Positions 48,960 to 56,492 of a stretch of DNA of 64,000 nucleotides are shown piece by piece. This stretch comes from Clostridia bacterium (GTDB lineage Bacteria; Bacillota; Clostridia; Oscillospirales; CAG-272). Location of the stretch: positions 43,937 through 107,936 of the forward strand of contig JAFSRI010000003.1 of the NCBI GenBank assembly GCA_017446155.1, in the 5' to 3' direction. Under the pieces are notes generated by a model. The model was not told the origin of the DNA. It ran no database searches and saw nothing but the letters and a program-made list of their open reading frames with translations. A program made the translations under genes and the position numbers. Position 1 is the first letter of the stretch, and every line of letters starts with the position of its first letter.

Positions 48960-49609
48960 TTTAAAAGCGCCTTAAAAGCGGGGTGATCGTATATCACGCC
49001 TGCGATCAGTGCTTTGCCGATAGCTTTCGGGTGAACTCTGTCGCCGGAGAGAACGTATGAGCTTGAAACTTTGAGATATTCGTCCACATTTTGCTGAACG
49101 TCGATATATTCGACTGAATATTTTTCGGCTATCGCTTTAAACTTTTCGTCGAGAACGTCGCGCATTTGACGCATTGGGTCGTCTTTGTTAGTATCGAAGA
49201 AAAGCGGTGAAATAAGCACTACCGATGCTCCCGACGCCTTGGTTTTCTTTATCATTTCTTCAACGTTTTCAGCCGATTTGTCGGCGGGGATGTGATATTC
49301 GGCTTTAAGCATGTTGTCGTCAAAATATCTCCAACAGTCGTTTATACCTATCATAATAAACAGGCAGTCGGGGGAGTATTCCAGCACTTCCGAGTCAAAA
49401 CGTTTCAAAAGCGCTTCCGTTGTGTCGCCGCTCGTCGCTGTGTTTAAAAATCTTATTTTATGTCCGGGGTGTTCCGCCCATGTGCGTGTAAATAGTGTCG
49501 CAACATAGCTGTCGCCGACAGAACCGGCACCGTCGCCGATAGGGCGCGCTCTGCTGCAATCGGTCACACTATCGCCTGTGAACATCAATCTTACCGTCTT
49601 TTTTTCCAT
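48956..49609 (-). CDS. SGNH/GDSL hydrolase
   Basis: Esterase of the SGNH fold, 217 residues, cytosolic (no signal peptide). Block I FTGDSVTDC (catalytic Ser), block II NTATSGDTT (Gly), block III IGINDCWR (Asn) and block V DRVHPKAIG (Asp-x-x-His) are all present, so it should be active, perhaps removing acetyl groups from a carbohydrate. ATG 49609 has GGAGG; longer in-frame extension to 49774 is AT-rich leader. Coupled to the FkbM methyltransferase. Confidence 0.9.
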   Translation of the reverse strand: MEKKTVRLMFTGDSVTDCSRARPIGDGAGSVGDSYVATLFTRTWAEHPGHKIRFLNTATSGDTTEALLKRFDSEVLEYSPDCLFIMIGINDCWRYFDDNMLKAEYHIPADKSAENVEEMIKKTKASGASVVLISPLFFDTNKDDPMRQMRDVLDEKFKAIAEKYSVEYIDVQQNVDEYLKVSSSYVLSGDRVHPKAIGKALIAGVIYDHPAFKALLK

Positions 49610-49810
49610 TGTTATTTCCTCCGATAATCGAATGATTTTTGTGTTTTTCGCCGTGATAAAAAACTTTAAAAAACATATGCTTTTTTTGAGCAATGTATCC
49701 CGCGTCAAGTTTATTTTAAAACGCAAAGTCAAAAATCGCGGCAAAACGTTTTTTACGGTAAAATTATAATTCATTTATGTCAAAAAGTAAACAGTTTTAT
49801 CAAAATAATG

Positions 49811-49840
49811 TTTACAAAATCGGGGTATGGGTGATATAAT
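49811..49840 (+). promoter_or_regulatory. Promoter of the DivIVA-like gene
   Basis: TTTACA, 18-base spacer, TATAAT; 30 bases before ATG 49871. Confidence 0.7.
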
Positions 49841-49870
49841 GTATATGTAAAAAAATTTCGGAGGCAGACA

Positions 49871-50770
49871 ATGGGCGAAAAAGAAAGAATGGTAAAATTC
49901 CGCGGATCGATAAACGGATACCACAAAAAAGACGTAAACGAATATATCGAGAAAATAACCCGTGATTTCGAGGAACAGTCGCGCGGGTTTGAAGAACGGT
50001 ATTCTCGCCTTGAAAGGGAGCTGAACGCTGAAAAGGAGAAGAACGCGGACCTGAGCGCCAGACTTGACGAAATGGCGATAGAAGCATATACGGCGCAGGC
50101 ATCGCTTGAAGGAGAAAAGACGGCGCGTATATCGGCTGAAAAAATGCTTGACGAGATGACATTTGAAGCATATTCCGCGCAGGAGAGGGAAGCGAAACTG
50201 AAAGAGGCTGTCACCGGGCTTTGCGCAAGGATCGCCGAATATGAGCGAATCTCCGAGCAAAACGAAGGAATGCCGGATGAGCTGCTTAAAAAGATAAACG
50301 AAAAAATAGACGAAATGATAAGCGCGGCAGATCAAAAATGTGCGGCGATGCTTGCCGAAGCGCAGCAAGAGGCGGACAGAATAAGAGCAGAAGCTGAGAA
50401 TGAGGCGATGGCGTCACGCGAGAAATTAAAGAACATTTATAAAGACGCGGCAAGCGAATATTATGAGGAAGTGCTCAGTTTTTCGCAGGATATAAGAACG
50501 GCGGTGGCGGCGTTGCTTCACAGCATACAAGTAAAGGGCGAGGAACTTGAAGGACGCATAGACTATATGCGGCTGGAAAGTGAAAACGCCGCGAGAGAAC
50601 AGGGAATAATAATTGACGGCTCAGTCGAAAAGGCGAAGTTGACCGAGAATAGCCCGGCTGATGAAAAGACAGCCAAAACAACCATTTCGCTTAGCTTGAT
50701 CGATGAGAAAATAGAAAACTTTTTCAAAAACGCAATAAACAAAATAAACGGATTGAAGGACAGAAAATGA
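49871..50770 (+). CDS. DivIVA-domain coiled-coil protein
   Basis: 299 residues. The N-terminus MVKFRGSINGYHKKDVNEYIEKITRDFEEQSR matches the DivIVA/GpsB membrane-binding pattern, followed by a nearly continuous coiled coil rich in Glu, Lys and Ala (about 30-215). Proteins of this type sit at division sites or cell poles and recruit partners. The C-terminal 80 residues (SLSLIDEKIENFFKNAINKINGLK) end in a helix that could be a partner-binding segment. GGAGG precedes ATG 49871. It overlaps the fumarase-like gene by four bases, an unexpected pairing. Confidence 0.85.
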   Translation: MGEKERMVKFRGSINGYHKKDVNEYIEKITRDFEEQSRGFEERYSRLERELNAEKEKNADLSARLDEMAIEAYTAQASLEGEKTARISAEKMLDEMTFEAYSAQEREAKLKEAVTGLCARIAEYERISEQNEGMPDELLKKINEKIDEMISAADQKCAAMLAEAQQEADRIRAEAENEAMASREKLKNIYKDAASEYYEEVLSFSQDIRTAVAALLHSIQVKGEELEGRIDYMRLESENAAREQGIIIDGSVEKAKLTENSPADEKTAKTTISLSLIDEKIENFFKNAINKINGLKDRK

Positions 50771-51288
50771 TAAAACTCAACGTTGCCGATATTCCCGCCA
50801 AGGCAAAAGAATTAAAAGCGGGTGACGCAGTTCTCCTTTCGGGGGAGATAATTTGCGCGCGTGACGCCGCGCACAAACGTTTTTTCGAACTTCTCGACGC
50901 GGGAAAAGAATTGCCGTTCGATCCGAATGGCGCGGTTATCTATTATGCCGGCCCGACACCCGCCAGACCGGGCGCGGTGATAGGTTCATGCGGGCCTACA
51001 ACGTCTGCAAGAATGGACGCTTTCACCCCTCGTATGCTCGACCTCGGCGTTTGCGCTACCGTCGGCAAGGGCAAACGCTCGGACGAGGTGCTTGAAGCTA
51101 TGCTGCGCCACGGCGCGCCGTATTTTTGCGCTGTCGGAGGCGCCGGTGCGCTTGCGTCAAAATGTATTATAAAAAGTGAAGTTATCGCATTTGAAGAACT
51201 CGGATGCGAGGCGGTGCGCCGCATGACGTTTAAAGATTTCCCGCTTATCGTGGGAATTGACGCTATGGGCAATTCGGTATTGAAATAA
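50767..51288 (+). CDS. Fumarase class I / tartrate dehydratase beta-domain protein, stand-alone
   Basis: 173 residues equal to the beta (C-terminal) domain of class I fumarase or L-tartrate dehydratase: YYAGPTPARPGAVIGSCGPTTSARMD and GKGKRSD, VGGAGALASKCI are family landmarks. The catalytic 4Fe-4S alpha subunit is not adjacent or elsewhere in the window, so the partner must lie elsewhere or the protein has another role. The start overlaps the DivIVA-like stop (ATGA), so expression is coupled. Confidence 0.88.
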   Translation: MIKLNVADIPAKAKELKAGDAVLLSGEIICARDAAHKRFFELLDAGKELPFDPNGAVIYYAGPTPARPGAVIGSCGPTTSARMDAFTPRMLDLGVCATVGKGKRSDEVLEAMLRHGAPYFCAVGGAGALASKCIIKSEVIAFEELGCEAVRRMTFKDFPLIVGIDAMGNSVLK

Positions 51289-51461
51289 ACTTGTAAACGT
51301 CGGTGGGCGATTTGCAAACATTTCAGATTTAAAACATTTTTTGTAAAAGCAAGGACGGTTTGAATATTCTCTGTCGGATTCTGTAAGGCAACGCGAAGTT
51401 TCCCTAAAATGCCGATTTGCTTATTTATTATAACAATTTTGTTTCATTCGACCTTTTTTGC

Positions 51462-51490
51462 TTGACAATGCAAATGGTGTGTGATAAAAT
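51462..51490 (+). promoter_or_regulatory. Promoter of smpB
   Basis: TTGACA, 17-base spacer, TAAAAT; 35 bases before ATG 51526. Confidence 0.8.
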
Positions 51491-51525
51491 AATCGCCCGA
51501 AAACGCTGAAAGGAGGGAATAAGCG

Positions 51526-51999
51526 ATGCCGCAGGGAAAAGACTATGAACACAAAACGATAGCACAAAACAAAAAAGCAAGGCACGATTATTTCGTCCTT
51601 GATACGTATGAGGCGGGAATTGCGCTTTTCGGCACGGAAGTGAAAAGTTTAAGACAGGGCGCGGTGAACCTAAAAGATTCATATTGCTATGTCGAGCGAG
51701 GCGAACTGTGGATGACGGGCGTGCATATAAGTCCGTATGAAAAAGGCAACATTTTCAACCGCGATCCTCTAAGAGAACGCAAATTGCTTATGCACAAGCG
51801 CGAAATAATGAAGCTCGGCGCGAGAGTAGGGCAGGAAGGGCTAACTCTTGTGCCGCTGTCGCTTTATTTCAACGGAAAAAACGTTAAGGTCGAGGTTGGC
51901 GTTTGCAAAGGCAAAAAGCTGTATGACAAGCGCGAGACCGAACAGAAAAAACAGGAAGCGCGTGATATTGAACGCTATGAAAAGGGAAAAATGAGGTAA
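51526..51999 (+). CDS. smpB: SsrA-binding protein SmpB
   Basis: Binds tmRNA and guides it into stalled ribosomes for trans-translation. 157 residues, normal length: KKARHDYFVLDTYEAGIALFGTEVKSLRQG and KNVKVEVGVCKGKKLYDKRE, then the basic C-terminal tail that enters the mRNA channel. AAGGAGGG precedes ATG 51526. It sits 20 bases before its RNA partner ssrA. Confidence 0.98.
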   Translation: MPQGKDYEHKTIAQNKKARHDYFVLDTYEAGIALFGTEVKSLRQGAVNLKDSYCYVERGELWMTGVHISPYEKGNIFNRDPLRERKLLMHKREIMKLGARVGQEGLTLVPLSLYFNGKNVKVEVGVCKGKKLYDKRETEQKKQEARDIERYEKGKMR

Positions 52000-52019
52000 T
52001 ATTTTTCCCGCGTAAATAT

Positions 52020-52373
52020 GGGCCCGTAAAGGTTTCGACGGGGATTTTGAAATACGGTAAGCGAGCGGATGGCGGAGAACATCCTTAAAAGCTCCAAACT
52101 TAAAAATAAACGCTAACAATAATAAATTAGCTCTCGCTGCCTAACGTGCGGCGATGTCCTGCCGATGAGTATCGCGGCTTCGGTTTGGGCATGACACAGC
52201 GATGAACGTGAATGACCGTTTAGCTTTTGAAGTCATCACGCATAAAAAAGCTACCGGATCGGTTGCCTGTGCGTCGGCACACCGTAAGGGGAATACTTAA
52301 AGACGTAATGCGCTCGGAGAAAACCGTACGGATAGATTTTCGGACAGGGGTTCAACTCCCCTCGGGTCCACCA
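52020..52373 (+). ncRNA. ssrA: tmRNA (transfer-messenger RNA)
   Basis: 5' GGGCCCG pairs with CGGGTCC near the 3' end, followed by ACCA, and the T arm region reads GGGGTTCAACTCCCC (the tRNA-like domain). The 5' GTAAAGGTTTCGACGGGG is the conserved start. The resume codon is GCT 52114 and the tag reads ANNNKLALAA before TAA (52114-52146), a degradation tag ending LALAA. Pseudoknot-rich sequence lies between tag and 3' domain. 354 bases. A terminator follows. Confidence 0.97.
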
Positions 52374-52384
52374 TTTAAGATTAT

Positions 52385-52416
52385 AAGGATTGATACAATA
52401 AAATCAGTCCTTTTTT
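52385..52416 (+). terminator. Terminator of ssrA
   Basis: AAGGATTGAT / ATCAGTCCTT stem then TTTTTT. Confidence 0.85.
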
Positions 52417-52528
52417 CTTATGTAAAGTGTTACTTGACAATTGCAAATAATAAATAATATCCATTTACTTGTCTTTTGGGTTATTTTAGATTATAATTGA
52501 AGTATAAAAAATAATTATAGGTTTCGTT

Positions 52529-53476
52529 ATGAAAATAAGTGAAATGGTATTAAAAATAAGAAAAGAACATAATCTTACGCAGGCTGAAATGGCAAAGCAA
52601 TTATTTGTATCCAGACAAGCTGTTTATTCATGGGAACATGATAAATCAACACCCTCAATAGAAACTCTAAAATTGATGAAAGAAAAATACAATATTTCAA
52701 TCGATGAATTTATTTTGCCTCCATCAAATCGTGCAACATTAAATGATAAAACTAAAATGAAAAAAATAATAATTACTTGTTTGATTATTTTTTCTATTTT
52801 AGCAGTTTGTTCATTTATAGTTTTTGAGGTAATTCATTTGTCTAAAATGAACGATGTCTTAAATCCTCAATATTGTAAGTCAAACAGTATTAGTAGGATG
52901 GGTAATATCTATATAAATGAAAATTATGGAAGTGATTTAGTTTTTGAAGAGGATAACAAACCTTCTATAATATGTTCTTTGCCAACACAATTCAGTAAAG
53001 TCTCTGATGGAATATACGCTGATGAAGATGGTAATTTTATCAGATTTAATTCCGATTATGATTCAAATGTTATCAATCCATTGAGTGGAACAGATTACTT
53101 TCAATATTATGAAGAAGCAGGTTATTCAACATACATTGATATGGCAAGAAGAGCCATGTACGTTTCTTTGGAAAATGCATCTATTTTTTCGAAAGAAGAT
53201 GAGATATACATTGTTGGCGGTGCAAAAATTTTAAGGCAATATTTGTGTGCGGGAAACGATGCGAAGTATTATGAGATTGATGGTGGTTTGACACAAGATA
53301 AATCAAAAATGAGAATTTATGGTTTTGCATTATTAATGGATGACAATACTTGGCTAATTACATTAAAAGATTATAACGATTATTATTACTATATTTCCAT
53401 TCACGATGAAAAAATAATAAAGAATTCCGAAGTCGAAGTTGGGAAAATATTAAGTAGTATAGTTTTAAGTAATTAA
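52529..53476 (+). CDS. HTH (XRE-type) regulator with one membrane helix
   Basis: 315 residues. N-terminal Cro/C1 helix-turn-helix: LTQAEMAKQLFVSRQAVYSWEHDKSTPS (about 16-43). A membrane helix follows (about 77-103, KKIIITCLIIFSILAVCSFIVFEVIHL), and about 210 residues of unrecognised extracytoplasmic domain rich in Tyr and Asp. The design suggests a regulator that senses something outside the cell, as in some one-component membrane HTH proteins. Codon and base use are more AT-rich than neighbouring housekeeping genes, and the gene lies right after tmRNA, a frequent insertion site, so acquisition by transfer is likely (inference). Confidence 0.82.
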   Translation: MKISEMVLKIRKEHNLTQAEMAKQLFVSRQAVYSWEHDKSTPSIETLKLMKEKYNISIDEFILPPSNRATLNDKTKMKKIIITCLIIFSILAVCSFIVFEVIHLSKMNDVLNPQYCKSNSISRMGNIYINENYGSDLVFEEDNKPSIICSLPTQFSKVSDGIYADEDGNFIRFNSDYDSNVINPLSGTDYFQYYEEAGYSTYIDMARRAMYVSLENASIFSKEDEIYIVGGAKILRQYLCAGNDAKYYEIDGGLTQDKSKMRIYGFALLMDDNTWLITLKDYNDYYYYISIHDEKIIKNSEVEVGKILSSIVLSN

Positions 53477-53559
53477 TAGTTATAATTCTTAGGGGTTTCA
53501 AATTTTAGTCAGGTGGTTTCACTTGTATTAAAATTAGTAATCTTAGCCATTTTTTCATA

Positions 53560-53680
53560 TATATTATACGGAGTCGAGCAACTCGGTAGTGAATGACAGT
53601 CCGGTGGACTGTCAGAGCGGAGTTTGGGAGAATGATGACGAGAGACGAGAAGCGCAATTTGTCTACCAAGGAAAATTGCG
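53560..53680. repeat. Diverged copy of the palindromic element found at the window end
   Basis: TGACAGTCCGGTGGACTGTCA (53594-53614) is a near-perfect palindrome sharing ACAGTCCGGTGGACTGT with the tRNA-linked array at 63.8-64 kb. Flanking GAGACGAGAAGCG resembles GACGAGCCGTGAGA there. It sits between two genes of the AT-rich island. No further function is visible. Confidence 0.7.
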
Positions 53681-53789
53681 TTGTTTGTTCTTATGATGCC
53701 TTTTCGTTGACAATTCTTCTTATTTGCTATATAATAAAAAAACGGTAAATTGAGTTTTGGTGAGATAATGCAATATATAGGAGTATAAA

Positions 53790-54248
53790 ATGAATGTTCA
53801 ATCTTTTTTTGATCAACTGAATTCAAAATATGAAGTTTCCATTCAGGAAAACGAAGGATATGTTCGAATTGAGAACAAAAACAATGGAAACTATCTCAAT
53901 CTTTATGAAGATATAATAGAGTACGAAGAGTCTAATAAATTTGAATATGAATATACTGTGCAGTTTTCAACTCAGCACAGACATTTCAATGATTTGAAAA
54001 CGGCGTTAGACTACATCGAAGAAATAGTAGAAGATAACATCCTTGCTATTGAATTCTTCGATAGAAAAGGTAATGATCGCTTTGGCGGCGATATAGATAA
54101 GCAAACGGCAGCGCACCTTACTAAATCAACGTTAGCTAAAGACTGGGGATACACATGTGCATATATAAGGAAGTTTCTGTTTGAGATTCATAGTTGGTCC
54201 GGAAGATATGACGTAAACAGAATGCCTGTTTCCATGTTACCGAATTAA
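53790..54248 (+). CDS. Hypothetical protein of the AT-rich island
   Basis: 152 residues, not recognised. No signal peptide or membrane segment; an acidic N-terminal half with beta-type strands (YVRIENKNNGNYLNLYEDIIEYEES) and a helical end (STLAKDWGYTCAYIRKFLFEIHSW). Such size and acidity are common among immunity and anti-defence proteins, but nothing here proves that. TAGGAG precedes ATG 53790. Like its neighbour it is AT-rich compared with the host genes. Confidence 0.65.
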   Translation: MNVQSFFDQLNSKYEVSIQENEGYVRIENKNNGNYLNLYEDIIEYEESNKFEYEYTVQFSTQHRHFNDLKTALDYIEEIVEDNILAIEFFDRKGNDRFGGDIDKQTAAHLTKSTLAKDWGYTCAYIRKFLFEIHSWSGRYDVNRMPVSMLPN

Positions 54249-54311
54249 GTTATTATCCGTTATACTTTTCGGACAATCTGACATTATCATTTAATACCTA
54301 TAATTTGTGAA

Positions 54312-54345
54312 TAAAAAATCAGCGCCGACGGGCGCTGATTTTTTT
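54312..54345. terminator. Shared terminator between the island and trxB
   Basis: AATCAGCGCC / GGCGCTGATT stem with loop GACG; A run before and T run after, usable from both strands. Confidence 0.88.
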
Positions 54346-54351
54346 CGTTTT

Positions 54352-55263
54352 TTATGCTTGTTCGTTTAAATATTTCACGGCGGCGGTGGCAGCCACGGCA
54401 CCGTCGGCGGTGGCGGTCACGAGCTGGCGCACGTTTTTTGTTCGGTTATCGCCCGCGACGAATATCCACGGCAGCTTTGTTATACAATCTTCGCCCGACA
54501 CGGCATATCCCGCGCCGTCAAGGTCGATGAGTTGCGCAAAGTTTTGGTTTTCGGGAATTCTTCCCACTGCGACAAAAAGTCCGTTTACCACGAGTGTTTT
54601 CACATCGCCCGCTTTGTCGGTCACCTCGACGCTTTCAAGGCGTTTTCCCGCGTTTAGCTTTGTTACGTTGCTGTTTAAAACAAATTCTACATTGCCTTTT
54701 GCTTTAAGGCGTTCAACCGTCGCGTCTTCTCCGCGGAAGCTGTCTCTGCGGTGGATAAGATAAACTTTCTCCGCCAGATCTGCCAGATACAGCGCGTCTT
54801 CAAGCGCGGTATTTCCGCCGCCGACGACGGCGACCGTCTTTTTTCTGTAAAACGCACCGTCGCACGTCGCGCAGTAAGAGATGCCTCGCCCGACGAGTGC
54901 GTCTTCGCCGTCAACGCCGAGTTTTCTGTTCTCGGAACCTGTCGCAAGTATAACCGCGCGGCAAGTATATTCGCCTTTTGTCGTGACAACGGTTTTTGCG
55001 GCTTCGCCGTCTTTTACCTCGGTCACCTTTTCAAGCTTTATCTCAGCGCCGAGCGCAACCGTCTGTTCATACAGCTTTGTTGCGAACTCAAACCCCGAAA
55101 TATGCGCTTCAACGGGGTAGTTTTCAATATCCGGCGTGTTTATTATCTGCCCGCCGTATGCCTTAGCTTCAAGCACGAGCACGCTTTTTGACGCGCGTCG
55201 CGCATATATTGCGGCGGTAAGTCCGGCAGGGCCGGCGCCGACTATAATAATATCGTACGTCAT
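54352..55263 (-). CDS. trxB: Thioredoxin reductase (FAD/NADPH)
   Basis: Reduces thioredoxin with NADPH in the cytosol. 303 residues. FAD motif GAGPAGLTAAIYARR, redox site CATCDGAF (CxxC near 130), NADPH motif VVGGGNTALEDAL with HRRDSFR for phosphate binding, and the C-terminal GVRQLVTA-like VRQLVTATADGAVAA FAD segment. It follows trxA by six bases and gpx beyond, so a single peroxide-defence transcript. Confidence 0.96.
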   Translation of the reverse strand: MTYDIIIVGAGPAGLTAAIYARRASKSVLVLEAKAYGGQIINTPDIENYPVEAHISGFEFATKLYEQTVALGAEIKLEKVTEVKDGEAAKTVVTTKGEYTCRAVILATGSENRKLGVDGEDALVGRGISYCATCDGAFYRKKTVAVVGGGNTALEDALYLADLAEKVYLIHRRDSFRGEDATVERLKAKGNVEFVLNSNVTKLNAGKRLESVEVTDKAGDVKTLVVNGLFVAVGRIPENQNFAQLIDLDGAGYAVSGEDCITKLPWIFVAGDNRTKNVRQLVTATADGAVAATAAVKYLNEQA

Positions 55264-55269
55264 TTGCGC

Positions 55270-55575
55270 TTAAAGAAGAGAAAGAATGGAATCCTTGCTT
55301 TGAAGGCCGACTGTTCTGTTTGCTTCTTTGCCGTCTTTCATTATGACAAGGCAGGGAATGGAGAATATCTCGAACTGCTCCGCAAGATCGCTTTCGTCGT
55401 CAACGTTGATTGACACTACTTTGATGTCGCTTCTTTCTTCCGCTATCGCGTCAACGGTATGTCTGAGCATTTTGCACGGGCCGCACCAATCCGCATAGAA
55501 GTCTATAAGAACGGGAACGGTGGATTTTACAACTTCGTTTTCAAATGTTTCGCCTGTTACTTTTATAACTGCCAT
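55270..55575 (-). CDS. trxA: Thioredoxin
   Basis: Small cytosolic dithiol electron carrier. 101 residues with WCGPC (about residues 30-34) in DFYADWCGPCKMLRHTV and the cis-proline motif FSIPCLVIM, which carries an extra cysteine before Leu in place of the usual Thr (PTL). Between gpx and trxB; likely donor to the neighbouring peroxidase. Confidence 0.95.
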   Translation of the reverse strand: MAVIKVTGETFENEVVKSTVPVLIDFYADWCGPCKMLRHTVDAIAEERSDIKVVSINVDDESDLAEQFEIFSIPCLVIMKDGKEANRTVGLQSKDSILSLL

Positions 55576-55593
55576 GGTAATATCTCCTGTTTG

Positions 55594-56133
55594 TCAAAGT
55601 AAATTTTTTATGTCGTTTTCAATGTCGTCGGGATTGCAGGTGGGGCTGTATCTTTTGACTACGTTGCCCGCCCTGTCAACGAGGAATTTCGTGAAATTCC
55701 ATTTAATATCATTTTCCTTTTTTGTCGATTTGCTTATTTTGCCTATCGCTTTCATCGTCATTTTGTTTGCAAATCCTTTAACTTCGTCTTCCGGCGCCTG
55801 CTCTTTTATGAAAGTATAAAGCGGAGCTTCATTTTCGCCGTTGACGTCGATTTTTGCCATCTGCTCGAACTGAGTTTTATACTTCATCGTGCAGAATTCG
55901 TGGATCTCGTCGTCACTGCCGGGGGCTTGATTTCCGAATTGATTGCAGGGGAAGTCGAGTATTTCCAAACCCTGCTCGTGATATTGCTCATAAAGTCTTT
56001 CAAGTCCTTCATACTGAGGGGTGAATCCGCAACCGGTCGCGGTGTTCACTATCAACACCACTTTGCCTTGAAGTTCATTTAAATCGAACTCCTCGCCTTT
56101 TCTTGTTTTAACTTTAAAATCGTAAATAGCCAT
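55594..56133 (-). CDS. Glutathione/thioredoxin peroxidase (cysteine type)
   Basis: Reduces hydroperoxides, probably with thioredoxin since trxA and trxB follow. 179 residues with NTATGCGFTPQYEGLERLYEQY (peroxidatic Cys near 36 coded TGC, not selenocysteine), DFPCNQFGNQAPGS (resolving-Cys helix), and WNFTKFLVDRAGNVVKRY. ATG 56133 with GGAGG is preferred over a longer in-frame extension to 56175. First gene of the three-gene operon. Confidence 0.94.
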   Translation of the reverse strand: MAIYDFKVKTRKGEEFDLNELQGKVVLIVNTATGCGFTPQYEGLERLYEQYHEQGLEILDFPCNQFGNQAPGSDDEIHEFCTMKYKTQFEQMAKIDVNGENEAPLYTFIKEQAPEDEVKGFANKMTMKAIGKISKSTKKENDIKWNFTKFLVDRAGNVVKRYSPTCNPDDIENDIKNLL

Positions 56134-56165
56134 GCTATTACCTCCTTTGAATTGTGTGCAAATAA

Positions 56166-56194
56166 ATTGTATCAAATTTAATTCGTCTTGTCAA
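56166..56194 (-). promoter_or_regulatory. Promoter of the gpx-trxA-trxB operon
   Basis: On the minus strand TTGACA (56194-56189), 17-base spacer, TACAAT (56171-56166). Confidence 0.8.
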
Positions 56195-56434
56195 GAGGTT
56201 TTTATAATATTTTTCCCGTTTTGCGCGTTTTTATTTATTGAGGCATGATCCTGCGGGAAAAATTAATCGGTGAAAACATATAATGTTTCCTCATATTTTA
56301 CGGTTTTTGTATGGCTTTCCCGAATCGGTTTTCAAACGACGCGGAAGGCGGTTGAACGGGTGAGGTGTAAAACTTGAAAGACAAAAGGTAAAACGGCGTA
56401 TTGAGAAGAGTGAAAAAAGAAAACAAGATAGGTA
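56195..56434. other. Non-coding spacer between divergent promoters
   Basis: AT-rich with a GC-richer patch around 56330-56360; no gene, hairpin with T run or repeat is convincing. Confidence 0.45.
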
Positions 56435-56464
56435 TTTACAAATCCTCTTTTTATGTGATATAAT
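56435..56464 (+). promoter_or_regulatory. Promoter of the MFS-GDPD operon
   Basis: TTTACA, 18-base spacer, TATAAT; this makes ATG 56463 impossible as a leadered start and supports 56493. Confidence 0.7.
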
Positions 56465-56492
56465 GAAAAAAATTAAACAACGGAGGACAATA

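Noticed and set aside
55594..56133. Selenocysteine glutathione peroxidase
   Set aside because: The peroxidatic residue is coded TGC (Cys), not TGA.
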